Translations under genes and position numbers: made by a program | Shown here: positions 16,594-25,159 of the stretch, in pieces | Numbering within the stretch: position 1 is the stretch's first letter | Layout of the letters: every line of letters begins with the position of its first letter | Source: Streptomyces sp. AC1-42W | Lineage (GTDB): Bacteria; Actinomycetota; Actinomycetes; Streptomycetales; Streptomycetaceae | Length of the DNA stretch: 64,000 nucleotides | Assembly: GCF_003248355.1 (NCBI RefSeq) | Contig: NZ_QKWY01000001.1 | Location: forward strand, 1,260,001-1,324,000 | Reading direction: 5' to 3' | Notes under the pieces: generated by a model | Databases searched by the model: none | Seen by the model: the letters and a program-made list of their open reading frames with translations, nothing else | What the model was told of the DNA's origin: nothing

Positions 16594-18315
16594 ATGCGCC
16601 TGCCGGAACTCCGCGACGCCGAGCCCTTCCTGCTGACCGACGCCGGTGACGCCTGGAACGCGCTGGCGGAGAAGGTCGTCACCCGGGCCGGCGAATTCGG
16701 CACGTACCTGCACCGTCCTCTCGTCGAGGAGAAGGTGTGGGGCGGACTCACCGCCGAGACCGCCGCCGAACGGCTCGGCCGGATTCGCTGGTACATGAAC
16801 ATCGCCAAGGAGGAACTGGCGGGCGTCGGCACCGTGTTACGTGCCTGCGGTGAGGAACTGGCCCTCCAGCAGGTCCGGCTCAGGACCGCCCTCGACGACG
16901 CGTCGGGCGCCGGCTACAAAGTCGCCGACGACGGCTCGGTCACCGCTCCGACCATCGACACCGCCCACATGGCGCCGGGCGACGTCGGGATGATGCACCG
17001 CGACCAGGCGGCCCGCGCCCAGGAGTACGCCGACCGGATCGCCGAGGCGTGGCGCGGGGCGCGGGCGGCGGACAAGGAGTACGCGGCGAGCATCAAGATC
17101 TTCACCGACGCGGCCGACCGGTGCGCCAAGGGCGACTGGTCGGCCCGTCTGCTGGAACTGGCTACGGCGAGCGGGGCCGACAACGAACTGCTGACCCGGC
17201 TCGGCATGCCGGATGCCAAGGCCCCGGCCGACGCCGTCCAGTCCTGGTGGGCCTCGCTCTCACCGGCGCTCCGCACCGAGCTGATCGAGGACTACCCGCA
17301 GCTGCTCGGCAACCGCGACGGCATCCCGGCGGCCGACCGCGACCACGCCAACCGCCTGTACCTGCCGACCCTGCTGGACAGCCTTGAGGCCCAGTACGCG
17401 GCGGCCTCGGGGGACGAAGCGGCGGCGCTGAAGGACAAGATCGAGGGGGTGAAGGGGATCCAGGAGCGGTTGGATCGGGAACGCAAGCCCTACCCGTATC
17501 TCCTTGGCCTCGGTGAGGAGGGCAACGGCCGCGCGATCGTGTCGTACGGCAACCCGGACACGTCGAAGAACGTGTCCGCGTATGTGCCGGGTCTCAAAAC
17601 GAAGTTGAACGCGCACTTCGCCTCTTCGGACTTGGACCGTGCCCGGAACGTGGCGGACATGGCGAACGAGAGGTACCCGGATACCACCACTGCCTCCATC
17701 GTCTGGCTGGGCTATGACGCACCCCAGATGAACGGCTTGGAGTGGTCGTCCACCGATGTCATGCGTGATGACGACGCCAAGGCAGGTGCTCCGGCCTACA
17801 ACGAATTTCTGCACGGAATTCGGGCCACGAATGAATCCGGGTTCCCACATGTGACGGCCATCGGCCATTCGTACGGTTCCCTGACCGTGGGCCAGGCCAC
17901 CCAGCTGCCTGGCGGAATCCCCGCCGACGACGTCATTCTCGTGGGTAGCCCGGGCGCCGGAGTCGATCACGCCGAGGATTTGGGCGTGGGCGCCGATCAT
18001 GTCTACGTCGGAGCGGCGGAGCACGATCAGGTGACCAACCTGCCCTCGGGAAACATTCTGAGGTATGTCTCCCCCGGGAGCGAGTACGGACCCAAGGTGA
18101 ATTGGTTCGGCACCGACCCGGCCGACGACCATTTCGGAGGACATCATTTCAGCGTAGCCGACGGCGAAGACACCGGTCTGCGGGGGCTGGTGATGGGGGA
18201 CACTCCTGCGCATTCGATCTATTTTGACCGGACGGACGGAGGCGACTCTCTGAAAAACATCGCGCGTGTCGTGGCCGGTCATGGTGATGCGATCACCACC
18301 GCGGCGCCGAGGTGA
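16594..18315 (+). CDS. DUF1023-type alpha/beta hydrolase with helical N-terminal domain; bldA (TTA) codon
   Basis: The 573 residues begin with a long helical region (to about 300) like those of WXG-linked toxins, followed by a DUF1023/Abhydrolase_8 domain. TAIGHSYGS places the nucleophile at Ser426; AEHDQVT and the C-terminal HHFSVAD / TPAHSIYF region supply likely Asp and His. No Sec signal is present, so a type VII-like route is plausible given the upstream partner. Codon 82 is TTA (16837-16839), rare in Streptomyces, which makes translation depend on the developmental tRNA bldA. The second half has noticeably lower third-position G+C than its neighbours. It overlaps the following lipoprotein start (TGATG). 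Substrate unknown. Confidence 0.8.
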   Translation: MRLPELRDAEPFLLTDAGDAWNALAEKVVTRAGEFGTYLHRPLVEEKVWGGLTAETAAERLGRIRWYMNIAKEELAGVGTVLRACGEELALQQVRLRTALDDASGAGYKVADDGSVTAPTIDTAHMAPGDVGMMHRDQAARAQEYADRIAEAWRGARAADKEYAASIKIFTDAADRCAKGDWSARLLELATASGADNELLTRLGMPDAKAPADAVQSWWASLSPALRTELIEDYPQLLGNRDGIPAADRDHANRLYLPTLLDSLEAQYAAASGDEAAALKDKIEGVKGIQERLDRERKPYPYLLGLGEEGNGRAIVSYGNPDTSKNVSAYVPGLKTKLNAHFASSDLDRARNVADMANERYPDTTTASIVWLGYDAPQMNGLEWSSTDVMRDDDAKAGAPAYNEFLHGIRATNESGFPHVTAIGHSYGSLTVGQATQLPGGIPADDVILVGSPGAGVDHAEDLGVGADHVYVGAAEHDQVTNLPSGNILRYVSPGSEYGPKVNWFGTDPADDHFGGHHFSVADGEDTGLRGLVMGDTPAHSIYFDRTDGGDSLKNIARVVAGHGDAITTAAPR

Positions 18316-18902
18316 TGAGTGTGAGGAGTTCGGCGCGGCTGCTGGGCTGTCTGCTTCTGACAGTGTTTCTCACAGCTTGTCAAGCCGGGAAGGAGCAGGA
18401 GGAGCCCAAGATGGACATGCAGCAGGCGGGCCAGCGTGCGGAGGAGATCCTCGATGGCACGATGGAGGCAATCCAGCCGCCGGTGAAATGGGTGCGAGGG
18501 GTGGCGATGGAGTCGGCGTGCAGCACCGGCCTGAATGAGCCGACCGGGACGACGACCGTTATGCGCGGCAGGAACATCCTCACTGTGGTATCCGCGCACC
18601 GGCGCGGTGAATTGTTGGCGATGGTCCAGCGGTACTTGGAGAGTCAAGGTTTCGGGGACTTCGACATCGACCACGACGAGAAGATGCCGGAGCTCCGGGC
18701 CACGGCTGCTGACGGACTCACCGTGATCCTGGGCGTCGGCAGTATCGGAAATGTCAATGTCGATGCTGGTTTCGGATGCGTACGGGACTCCGAGATGACC
18801 TACCCGAAGGGGACGCCCTTCCGGCCTGGAGGGCCGAAGAAGGTGGAGCGGATTCCTCACGAACACTCGCCCTACTGGTCGGCCACCGGTGCACCGCAAT
18901 GA
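18315..18902 (+). CDS. Putative lipoprotein of the DUF1023 operon
   Basis: This is a 195-residue secreted protein with a lipobox: LLLTVFLTAC, Cys about 22, then a Lys/Glu-rich linker (QAGKEQEEPK). The mature part holds an all alpha/beta segment (MQQAGQRAEEILDGTMEAI ... STGLNEPTGTTT ... AMVQRYLESQGFGDFDID) without a recognised domain. The ATG at 18315 shares its A with the stop of the hydrolase gene, so the two are translationally coupled. A membrane-anchored partner beside a secreted hydrolase could be an immunity or folding factor, but nothing in the sequence proves this. It has the same lower G+C as the gene before it. A hairpin terminator follows. Confidence 0.75.
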   Translation: MSVRSSARLLGCLLLTVFLTACQAGKEQEEPKMDMQQAGQRAEEILDGTMEAIQPPVKWVRGVAMESACSTGLNEPTGTTTVMRGRNILTVVSAHRRGELLAMVQRYLESQGFGDFDIDHDEKMPELRATAADGLTVILGVGSIGNVNVDAGFGCVRDSEMTYPKGTPFRPGGPKKVERIPHEHSPYWSATGAPQ

Positions 18903-18911
18903 CCCGGAACG

Positions 18912-18952
18912 CCGAACCGCCCGCACCCTCGGTGAGGGGGCGGGCGGTTCGC
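18912..18952 (+). terminator. Terminator after the lipoprotein gene
   Basis: A 12-bp perfect stem (18913-18924 with 18940-18951) contains an inner CCCTC/GAGGG stem. It lies just before the 3' end of the oppositely transcribed tRNA-Cys, so it may serve both directions. Confidence 0.8.
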
Positions 18953-18959
18953 CATTCGG

Positions 18960-19031
18960 AGACCGTGACCGGATTCGAACCGGTGTAACTCGATTTGCAG
19001 TCGAGCCCCTGAGCCTCTCGGGCACACGGTC
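18960..19031 (-). tRNA. tRNA-Cys (GCA)
   Basis: The reverse strand folds as a 72-nt class-I tRNA. The acceptor stem GACCGTG/CACGGTC is perfect, the discriminator is U73 as required for cysteine tRNAs, and the T-arm reads CCGGTTCGAATCCGG. The anticodon loop is CTGCAAA with GCA at 18996-18998. CCA is not encoded. Confidence 0.95.
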
Positions 19032-19212
19032 CTGCGTGGTGTCGCGCAACTGAACGTAGGCCCGGCCGCACGGGCGCTCAAGGGTTCGGCCCGGCGTGCA
19101 ACGCGACTGCCACACGCCGTTCACGTTCGGCGCGGGACGTAGGACCAGGAGCGTAGGACGGCCGGGACCTTCGACAGGGTTCACCTCGCGTTTCGCCCCT
19201 TACTCTTGGCTC

Positions 19213-20679
19213 ATGACCGCCCTGGAACCGCGGGACGCCGATGTCCCCTGCCTCATCGAAGACCCCGACGCCCCCGGCGTCGCGAAGCCCGCACCGCCGG
19301 AGGGGGTCCTCGGGCGGACGTACCGGGCGCTCAGCGTCGGCATCGTCTCCGTGGTCTTCCTGATCGCCTTCGAGGCGACGGCCGTGGGCACCGCGATGCC
19401 GGTCGCCGCGCGGGAACTGCACGGCATCCCGCTGTACGCGTTCGCGTTCTCGGCGTACTTCACCACCAGCCTCTTCGCCATGGTGCTGTCCGGGCAATGG
19501 GCCGACCGGCGCGGCCCGATGGCACCCCTGGCCGCCGGGATCAGCGCCTTCGGGGCGGGGCTGCTGCTGTCCGGGACCGCGGGCACGATGTGGCTGTTCA
19601 TCGCGGGGCGTGCCGTGCAGGGGCTCGGCGGCGGGCTGGTGATCGTCGCGCTGTACGTGGTGATCAGCCGCGCCTATCCGGAGCGTCTGCGGCCGGCGAT
19701 CCTGGCGGCGTTCGTCGCGAGCTGGGTCATCCCGTCGGTCGTCGGACCGCTGGCCGCCGGCAGCGTGACCGAGCACCTGGGCTGGCGGTGGGTGTTCGTC
19801 GGCATCCCGGTCCTGGTGGTCTTCCCGCTCGCGCTGGCGCTGCCGGAGATCCGGCGCAAGGCGTCCGGGGCCGCGGACCCGGCGGTGGCCGCGGCGGGGT
19901 TCGACCGGCGGCGCATCGCGCTCGCGCTGGGGATCTCGCTGGGGGCCGGGCTGCTCCAGTACGCCGGCCAGGAGCTGGACTGGCTGTCCCTGCTGCCGGC
20001 GGTGGCCGGGGCCGCGCTGCTCGTACCGGCGATCCGGGGCCTGCTGCCGCACGGCACCTGGCGCGCGGCGCGCGGGCTGCCCGCGGTGGTGCTGCTGCGC
20101 GGGGTGGCCGCCGGTTCCTTCATCGCCGCCGAGTCCTTCGTCCCGCTGATGCTGGTCACCCAGCGCGGGCTCTCGCCGACCCTGGCGGGCCTCTCGCTGG
20201 CGGCCGGCGGCGGTACGTGGGCGCTGGGCTCCTTCGTACAGTCCCGGCCCCGCGTGGAGCCGTACCGGGGGCGCCTGATGGTCGGCGCGATGATCCTGGT
20301 CGCGCTCTCCATCGCGGCCGCCCCGGCGGTGCTGATCGACTCCGTGCCGGTGTGGACGGTGGCGGTGGCCTGGGCGTTCGGCTGCTTCGGCATGGGCCTG
20401 GTGATCGCCTCCACCAGCGTGCTCCTGCTGAAGCTCTCCGCCCCCGAGGAGGCGGGCGCCAACTCCGCCGCCCTCCAGATCTCCGACGGCCTCTCCAACG
20501 TGCTCCTGCTGGCCGCGGGCGGAGCCGCGTTCGCCGCCCTGGGCGGCGGCACGATGGACGCCGCCCACGAAGCCGCCGCCACCAACTCCCACCCGGCCGC
20601 CTTCGCGGTGGTCTTCTTCCCTATGGCGGCGGTCGCCCTGGCGGGCGCGTGGGTGGCGGCACGAGTACGGGAGCGCTGA
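19213..20679 (+). CDS. MFS transporter (drug/multidrug efflux type)
   Basis: This 488-residue membrane protein begins with a 35-residue cytosolic tail, then TM1 (VGIVSVVFLIAFEATAVGTAMP), the DHA-type segment FAFSAYFTTSLFAMVLSGQWADRRG (motif A) and the motif RAVQGLGGGLVIVALYVVISRAYPERLRP. About 12-14 membrane segments are predicted. The family usually exports small hydrophobic compounds by proton antiport; the substrate is unknown. The start at 19213 was chosen for the ATG followed by family-like sequence. The gene stands alone between tRNA-Cys and a toxin-antitoxin pair. Confidence 0.85.
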   Translation: MTALEPRDADVPCLIEDPDAPGVAKPAPPEGVLGRTYRALSVGIVSVVFLIAFEATAVGTAMPVAARELHGIPLYAFAFSAYFTTSLFAMVLSGQWADRRGPMAPLAAGISAFGAGLLLSGTAGTMWLFIAGRAVQGLGGGLVIVALYVVISRAYPERLRPAILAAFVASWVIPSVVGPLAAGSVTEHLGWRWVFVGIPVLVVFPLALALPEIRRKASGAADPAVAAAGFDRRRIALALGISLGAGLLQYAGQELDWLSLLPAVAGAALLVPAIRGLLPHGTWRAARGLPAVVLLRGVAAGSFIAAESFVPLMLVTQRGLSPTLAGLSLAAGGGTWALGSFVQSRPRVEPYRGRLMVGAMILVALSIAAAPAVLIDSVPVWTVAVAWAFGCFGMGLVIASTSVLLLKLSAPEEAGANSAALQISDGLSNVLLLAAGGAAFAALGGGTMDAAHEAAATNSHPAAFAVVFFPMAAVALAGAWVAARVRER

Positions 20680-20680
20680 C

Positions 20681-20719
20681 TGGTACCGGATTAACCCCAT
20701 GCGGTGGTACCGTTTTGGT
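20681..20719 (+). promoter_or_regulatory. Operator/promoter region of the toxin-antitoxin pair
   Basis: TGGTACCG occurs at 20681-20688 and 20705-20712, 24 bp apart, with a degenerate third copy (TTGGTATGG) touching the start codon. Repeats of this kind are typical targets of ribbon-helix-helix antitoxins. TACCGT at 20708-20713 could be a -10 box, which would make the antitoxin message leaderless. Confidence 0.5.
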
Positions 20720-20920
20720 ATGGCCATGAACCTGCGTCTCCGCGACGACCAGACGGAAGCCCTCAAGCAGCGTGCCGAGCAGGAGGGCACCAGCATGCAC
20801 GCCATACTGCTCAGGGCCGTGGACGACTATCTGGCCCGCACGGCTCAGCAGGCGATCGTCCGCCGCACGGCGCAGGAGCAGGCGGCCAAGTGGAGCGAAC
20901 TCATGGAGCGGCTCAAGTGA
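20720..20920 (+). CDS. Ribbon-helix-helix antitoxin
   Basis: A 66-residue protein with a short beta strand (MNLRLRDDQTEALKQRAEQ) followed by helices EGTSMHAILLRAVDDYLART, the CopG/Arc-type ribbon-helix-helix pattern. The C-terminal helix (TAQEQAAKWSELMERLK) probably binds the toxin. Its stop overlaps the GTG of the next gene, the normal order for a toxin-antitoxin pair. The ATG at 20720 was preferred over 20699, whose extra residues (MRWYRFG) come from the repeat-bearing operator. It should both neutralise the toxin and repress the operon. A start at 20726 is also possible. Confidence 0.85.
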   Translation: MAMNLRLRDDQTEALKQRAEQEGTSMHAILLRAVDDYLARTAQQAIVRRTAQEQAAKWSELMERLK

Positions 20921-21306
20921 GCTGTGTCTACCTGAGCTCCGAGGACGTTCTCGTCATCGCCGAGCACGCCTGTCCGGACATGCGGATCGTGCTCCGCGAC
21001 GGCGGTCTCCTGGAGTCGGCGGTCCACCGGCCCTCGGCCGCCATGTTCGGCCAGGAGGCGTACCCGGACGTCCTCGAGAAGGCGGCCGCGCTGCTTCAGT
21101 CCCTGTCGGTCAACCACCCGTTCTTCGACGGGAACAAACGCACCGCCTGGCTGTCCTGCGTGACCTTCCTCGTCATGAACGGGATCGACCTCCGGCCGGA
21201 CATCGACGCGGCGGAACGCCTGGTCATCGCGGTTGCGACGGGCGAGGTGGACGAGTTGAAGGCCATCGCCGACAGACTGCGCGACCTGGTGACCGCCCCC
21301 GTGTGA
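20917..21306 (+). CDS. Doc-family (Fic fold) toxin
   Basis: This 129-residue protein carries the Fic core NHPFFDGNKRTAW with His67, Asp71, Asn73, Lys74 and Arg75. That matches the short Doc form (HxFxDGNKR), which phosphorylates EF-Tu rather than adding AMP. The N-terminal VYLSSEDVLVIAEHA and the LESAVHRP segment are also Doc-like. It is translated from a GTG overlapping the antitoxin stop. P1-type Doc normally pairs with a Phd antitoxin; here the partner is a ribbon-helix-helix protein, a known alternative in Actinobacteria. Confidence 0.9.
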   Translation: MSCVYLSSEDVLVIAEHACPDMRIVLRDGGLLESAVHRPSAAMFGQEAYPDVLEKAAALLQSLSVNHPFFDGNKRTAWLSCVTFLVMNGIDLRPDIDAAERLVIAVATGEVDELKAIADRLRDLVTAPV

Positions 21307-21454
21307 GAGCGGTCGCACTTCCGTGTCGGGCGGGGTGGATCGCCGTCGGGCGGGGGCGGGACCCCGGTAGGGTGGCCCGGTTGTCGTATCGCGTGGAGCC
21401 GGTCCGGCCCGCGCGGACAGCGCCCACGTACCCGAGAGACCCGAACCGGAGACC

Positions 21455-23236
21455 GTGACTACTACCGCCTCCCACCACCTCTCACCCGCCTTCCCCGGCC
21501 GCGCCCCCTGGGGCACGGCCGGCAAGCTGCGAGCCTGGCAGCAGGGCGCCATGGAGAAGTACATCCAGGAGCAGCCGCGCGACTTCCTCGCCGTCGCCAC
21601 CCCCGGCGCGGGGAAGACCACCTTCGCGCTGACCCTCGCCTCCTGGCTGCTGCACCACCACGTCGTGCAGCAGGTCACCGTCGTCGCACCCACCGAGCAT
21701 CTGAAGAAGCAGTGGGCCGAGGCGGCCGCCCGGATAGGGATCAAGCTCGACCCCGACTACAGCGCCGGTCCGCTGAGCAAGGAGTACCACGGGGTAGCCG
21801 TCACCTACGCGGGCGTCGGCGTCCGCCCGATGCTGCACCGCAACCGGTGCGAGCAGCGCAAGACGCTCGTCATCCTCGACGAGATCCACCACGCCGGGGA
21901 CTCCAAGTCCTGGGGCGAGGCGTGCCAGGAGGCGTTCGACCCGGCCACCCGCCGGCTCGCCCTCACCGGCACCCCGTTCCGCTCGGACACCAACCCCATC
22001 CCGTTCGTCGTGTACGAGGAGGGCGACGACGGCATCCGGCGCTCCTCCGCCGACTACACCTACGGCTACGGCAACGCCCTGGCCGACGGCGTCGTGCGCC
22101 CGGTGATATTCCTCAGCTACAGCGGCAACATGCGCTGGCGCACCAAGGCCGGCGACGAGATCGAGGCCCGGCTCGGCGAGCCCATGACCAAGGACGCCAT
22201 CGGGCAGGCGTGGCGCACCGCCCTGGCGCCCACCGGCGAGTGGATTCCCAATGTGCTGAGCGCCGCCGACAAGCGGCTCACCGAGGTCCGCAAGGGCATC
22301 CCGGACGCCGGCGGGCTCGTCATCGCCACGGACCAGGAGTCGGCACGCGCGTACGCCAAGATCCTCAAGAAGGTCACCGGCGAGTCCGCCACCGTCGTCC
22401 TGTCCGACGAGAAGGCCGCGTCGAAGAGGATCGACACGTTCAGCCAGGGCGACTCGCGCTGGATGGTCGCGGTCCGGATGGTCTCCGAGGGCGTGGACGT
22501 GCCGCGCCTCGCGGTCGGGGTGTACGCCACCACCATCTCGACCCCGCTCTTCTTCGCCCAGGCCGTCGGCCGCTTCGTGCGCTCCCGCAGGCGCGGCGAG
22601 ACCGCGTCCGTCTTCGTCCCCACCATCCCGATGCTCCTGGAGTTCGCCAACGAGATGGAGGTCGAGCGGGACCACGTGCTCGACCGCCCCAAGAAGGCCG
22701 GCGACGAGGAGAACCCGTTCGCCGAGGAGGACAAGCTCCTTGCCGACGCCGAGCGGCTGGAGGACGAGGAGACCGAGGACCAGCTGCCCTTCGAGGCGCT
22801 GGAGTCCGACGCCGTCTTCGACCGGGTGCTGTACGACGGCGCCGAGTTCGGCATGCAGGCCCACCCCGGCAGCGAGGAGGAGCAGGACTACCTCGGCATC
22901 CCCGGCCTCCTCGAACCCGACCAGGTGCAGCTGCTCCTCCAGAAGCGGCAGACCCGGCAGATCGCGCACAGCAGGCAGAAGCCCGCGTCCGAGGCCGACC
23001 TGCTGGAGAAGCCCGCCAAGGACCGGCCGGTCGTCACGCACAAGCAGCTCCTCGGGCTGCGCAAGCAGCTCAACACCATGGTGTCGGCCTACACCCACCA
23101 GAGCGGCAAGCCGCACGGCGTCATCCACACCGAACTGCGCCGGGTCTGCGGCGGGCCGCCGAGCGCGGAGGCCACCGCCGGGCAGATCGAGCAGCGCATC
23201 AAGAAGGTCCAGGAGTGGGCCACCCGCATGAGGTGA
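21455..23236 (+). CDS. DEAD/DEAH-box superfamily 2 helicase
   Basis: This is a 593-residue ATPase. Motif I is ATPGAGKTT (49-57), motif II DEIHH (Asp142), motif III LTGTPFRSD, and the C-terminal helicase domain has RMVSEGVDVPRLAVGVYAT and QAVGRFVRSRRRGE (motif VI). The arrangement resembles XPB/RadD-like DNA helicases. A linker rich in acidic residues (AEEDKLLADAERLEDEETEDQ) precedes a C-terminal helical domain of about 130 residues. The gene has a GTG start and no operon partner; a strong terminator follows. It is common in Streptomyces but the cellular role is uncharacterised; DNA repair is plausible. Confidence 0.88.
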   Translation: MTTTASHHLSPAFPGRAPWGTAGKLRAWQQGAMEKYIQEQPRDFLAVATPGAGKTTFALTLASWLLHHHVVQQVTVVAPTEHLKKQWAEAAARIGIKLDPDYSAGPLSKEYHGVAVTYAGVGVRPMLHRNRCEQRKTLVILDEIHHAGDSKSWGEACQEAFDPATRRLALTGTPFRSDTNPIPFVVYEEGDDGIRRSSADYTYGYGNALADGVVRPVIFLSYSGNMRWRTKAGDEIEARLGEPMTKDAIGQAWRTALAPTGEWIPNVLSAADKRLTEVRKGIPDAGGLVIATDQESARAYAKILKKVTGESATVVLSDEKAASKRIDTFSQGDSRWMVAVRMVSEGVDVPRLAVGVYATTISTPLFFAQAVGRFVRSRRRGETASVFVPTIPMLLEFANEMEVERDHVLDRPKKAGDEENPFAEEDKLLADAERLEDEETEDQLPFEALESDAVFDRVLYDGAEFGMQAHPGSEEEQDYLGIPGLLEPDQVQLLLQKRQTRQIAHSRQKPASEADLLEKPAKDRPVVTHKQLLGLRKQLNTMVSAYTHQSGKPHGVIHTELRRVCGGPPSAEATAGQIEQRIKKVQEWATRMR

Positions 23237-23273
23237 CGGCCCCCGACGGCCCCCGTCCGCCGCGTACCGCCAC

Positions 23274-23308
23274 GGCCCCGGAACCCTCCCCGCGAGGGTT
23301 CCGGGGCC
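23274..23308 (+). terminator. Terminator after the SF2 helicase
   Basis: A perfect 15-bp stem (23274-23288 with 23294-23308) has a 5-nt loop. Confidence 0.85.
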
Positions 23309-23700
23309 GCCGCGCACCCTGGGGCAGCTCGAAAATCGCCAGAAAAATTTTCACGGTGAGTTAACCCCAGTTCACATCCCGTCTACGGAGCGTCGCGACG
23401 GCGTCGACCGACATGGACGCGCGTAGATGGACCACCCGCCGCCCGCGCGCCGCTGACCGGCGCTTATGCTCGTGCCGCACAACCGGGCTCGCGCGGGCGC
23501 CCGGATTCTGGACGAGGTCTTCCGCTGAGCGGACTCGCTCGCTACTGTCCAAAAAAAGTGAACGCCCCGTGGCAATGCCGCCGCGGAGCGCAGCCGGTGC
23601 CTTGGCCAGGCCGGCGGCCTCTCCGTGCGTCGCCTCCGGGACCGGTGGCGCACTTCCCACGGGACAGCCGCCGCCGCTCACCCACGGAGGAGAGGGCGTC
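23309..23700. other. Intergenic region before the IclR regulator
   Basis: This 392-bp stretch has unusual AT patches for the genome: AAAATCGCCAGAAAAATTTT at about 23331-23350 and a run of seven A residues at about 23551-23557. One of them may mark the promoter. An in-frame upstream extension of the regulator exists (from 23413), but its Arg/Ser/Pro-rich composition does not look like protein. Confidence 0.5.
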
Positions 23701-24342
23701 GTGACCGCGGAAACCTCCCAGACGCTCGACAGAGGACTGCGTGTCCTCAAACTGCTCGCCGACACCGACCACGGCCTCACGGTCACCGAGTTGTCCAACA
23801 AACTCGGCGTCAACCGGACCGTGGTCTACCGTCTGCTCGCCACGCTCGAACAACACACCCTGATACGCCGCGACTTGGGCGGCCGGGCACGGGTCGGCCT
23901 CGGCGTGCTGCGCCTGGGCCGCCAGGTGCATCCGCTGGTCCGGGAAGCGGCGCTGCCGGCGCTGCGCTCGCTGGCCGAGGACATCGGGGCCACCGCCCAC
24001 CTCACGCTGGTCGACGGCTCGGACGCGCTGGCGGTCGCGGTGGTGGAGCCGACCTGGACCGACTACCACGTCGCCTACCGGGCGGGCTTCCGCCATCCGC
24101 TGGACCGGGGCGCCGCCGGGCGCGCGATCCTGGCCGCCCGCCAGCGGCCGGTGGCCGAGACCGCCTTCACGCTCACCCACGGGGAGCTGGAGGCGGGCGC
24201 GAGCGGTGCGGCGGCGGCGCTGATGGGGGTGACCGGGGTGGAGGGAAGCGTCGGCGTGGTCATGCTGGCGGACTCCGTGCCGGAGCGCGTCGGCCCCCGC
24301 GTGGTGGACGCCGCCCGTGAGGTCGCGGACGCGTTGCGCTGA
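23701..24342 (+). CDS. IclR-family transcriptional regulator
   Basis: This 213-residue regulator has an N-terminal winged helix (TLDRGLRVLKLLADTDHGLTVTELSNKLGVNRTVVYRLLATLEQH) and a C-terminal IclR effector domain (LRSLAEDIGATAHLTLVDGSDALAVAVVEP; FRHPLDRGAAGRAILA). The ligand is unknown. The GTG at 23701 has GGAGGAGAGG upstream, a far better start than the in-frame codons further 5'. The domain is somewhat short at its C-terminus (typical IclR proteins are 240-260 residues) but the fold looks complete. The next gene, a secreted protease, starts 23 bp later and may be cotranscribed. Confidence 0.88.
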   Translation: MTAETSQTLDRGLRVLKLLADTDHGLTVTELSNKLGVNRTVVYRLLATLEQHTLIRRDLGGRARVGLGVLRLGRQVHPLVREAALPALRSLAEDIGATAHLTLVDGSDALAVAVVEPTWTDYHVAYRAGFRHPLDRGAAGRAILAARQRPVAETAFTLTHGELEAGASGAAAALMGVTGVEGSVGVVMLADSVPERVGPRVVDAAREVADALR

Positions 24343-24365
24343 GGGAGGCACGTTAGATTGGGCGC

Positions 24366-25148
24366 GTGTTCACACCGCGCGCCCGTACCCTCGCCCTCGC
24401 CGCCCTGCCCGTCGCCGCCCTCATCGGCACGGCCGCCTTCGCGCCGCTGCCGTTCACGCTGGCGCAGCCGGGGACGACCGCGAATGTGCTGGGGGACGAC
24501 CACGGCACGCCCGTGATCAGCGTCAAGGGCACCCCGACCCGCTCCACCGAGGGCGAGCTGCGGATGACGACGATCGTGGCGACGGGCCCGGAGGCGGACG
24601 TCGGCCTCGGGGACGTCGTGGACAGCTGGTTCCGTACGGACCGGGCCGTGATGCCCCGCGACTCGGTGTACCCGACGGGCGGCTCCGAGAAGGAGATCGA
24701 GCGGCACAACCTGGACGACATGGCGAAGTCGCAGGACGCCGCCGTGGACGCCGCGCTGAACTACCTGGGCCGGAAGCCCGGCTCCGTGGACATCACGCTG
24801 CATCTGGCGGACATCGGCGGCCCCAGCGCCGGCCTCTTCTTCGCGCTGGGCATCGTGGACAAGCTGGACGGCGACGGCTCCGGCGGCGACCTCACCGGCG
24901 GCCGTGTCATCGCGGGCACGGGCACGATCGACGCGGACGGGGACGTCGGCGCGGTCGGCGGGGTCTCGCTCAAGACGCAGGCGGCCCGCCGGGACGGGGC
25001 GACCGTCTTCCTGGTGCCGAAGGCGGAGTGCTCGCAGGCGAAGTCCGAACTCCCCGACGGCCTGCGGCTGATCCCGGTCACCACGCTCAAGGGGGCGGTG
25101 GACTCGCTGCGCGCCTTGGAGCGCGGGGGGAAGGTCCCGGGCTGCTGA
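24366..25148 (+). CDS. Secreted/membrane-anchored S16 (Lon-type) serine protease without PDZ domain
   Basis: A 260-residue protein with an N-terminal hydrophobic segment (TLALAALPVAALIGTAAFA) that is either a signal peptide or an anchor, placing the catalytic part outside the membrane. The C-terminal half is a Lon proteolytic domain: GGPSAGLFFALG gives the nucleophile Ser154 and SLKTQAARRDGA gives Lys203, the catalytic dyad. YlbL-type relatives have a PDZ domain between anchor and protease and run to about 340 residues. Here that region is short (about 100 residues) and I see no PDZ. GTG start, 23 bp after the IclR gene. Substrate unknown. Confidence 0.82.
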   Translation: MFTPRARTLALAALPVAALIGTAAFAPLPFTLAQPGTTANVLGDDHGTPVISVKGTPTRSTEGELRMTTIVATGPEADVGLGDVVDSWFRTDRAVMPRDSVYPTGGSEKEIERHNLDDMAKSQDAAVDAALNYLGRKPGSVDITLHLADIGGPSAGLFFALGIVDKLDGDGSGGDLTGGRVIAGTGTIDADGDVGAVGGVSLKTQAARRDGATVFLVPKAECSQAKSELPDGLRLIPVTTLKGAVDSLRALERGGKVPGC

Positions 25149-25159
25149 ACCCGGCGGCG

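Noticed and set aside
23413..23700. Longer N-terminus for the IclR regulator
   Set aside because: Residues are Arg/Ser/Pro-rich and unlike the family; the GTG at 23701 has a clear ribosome site.
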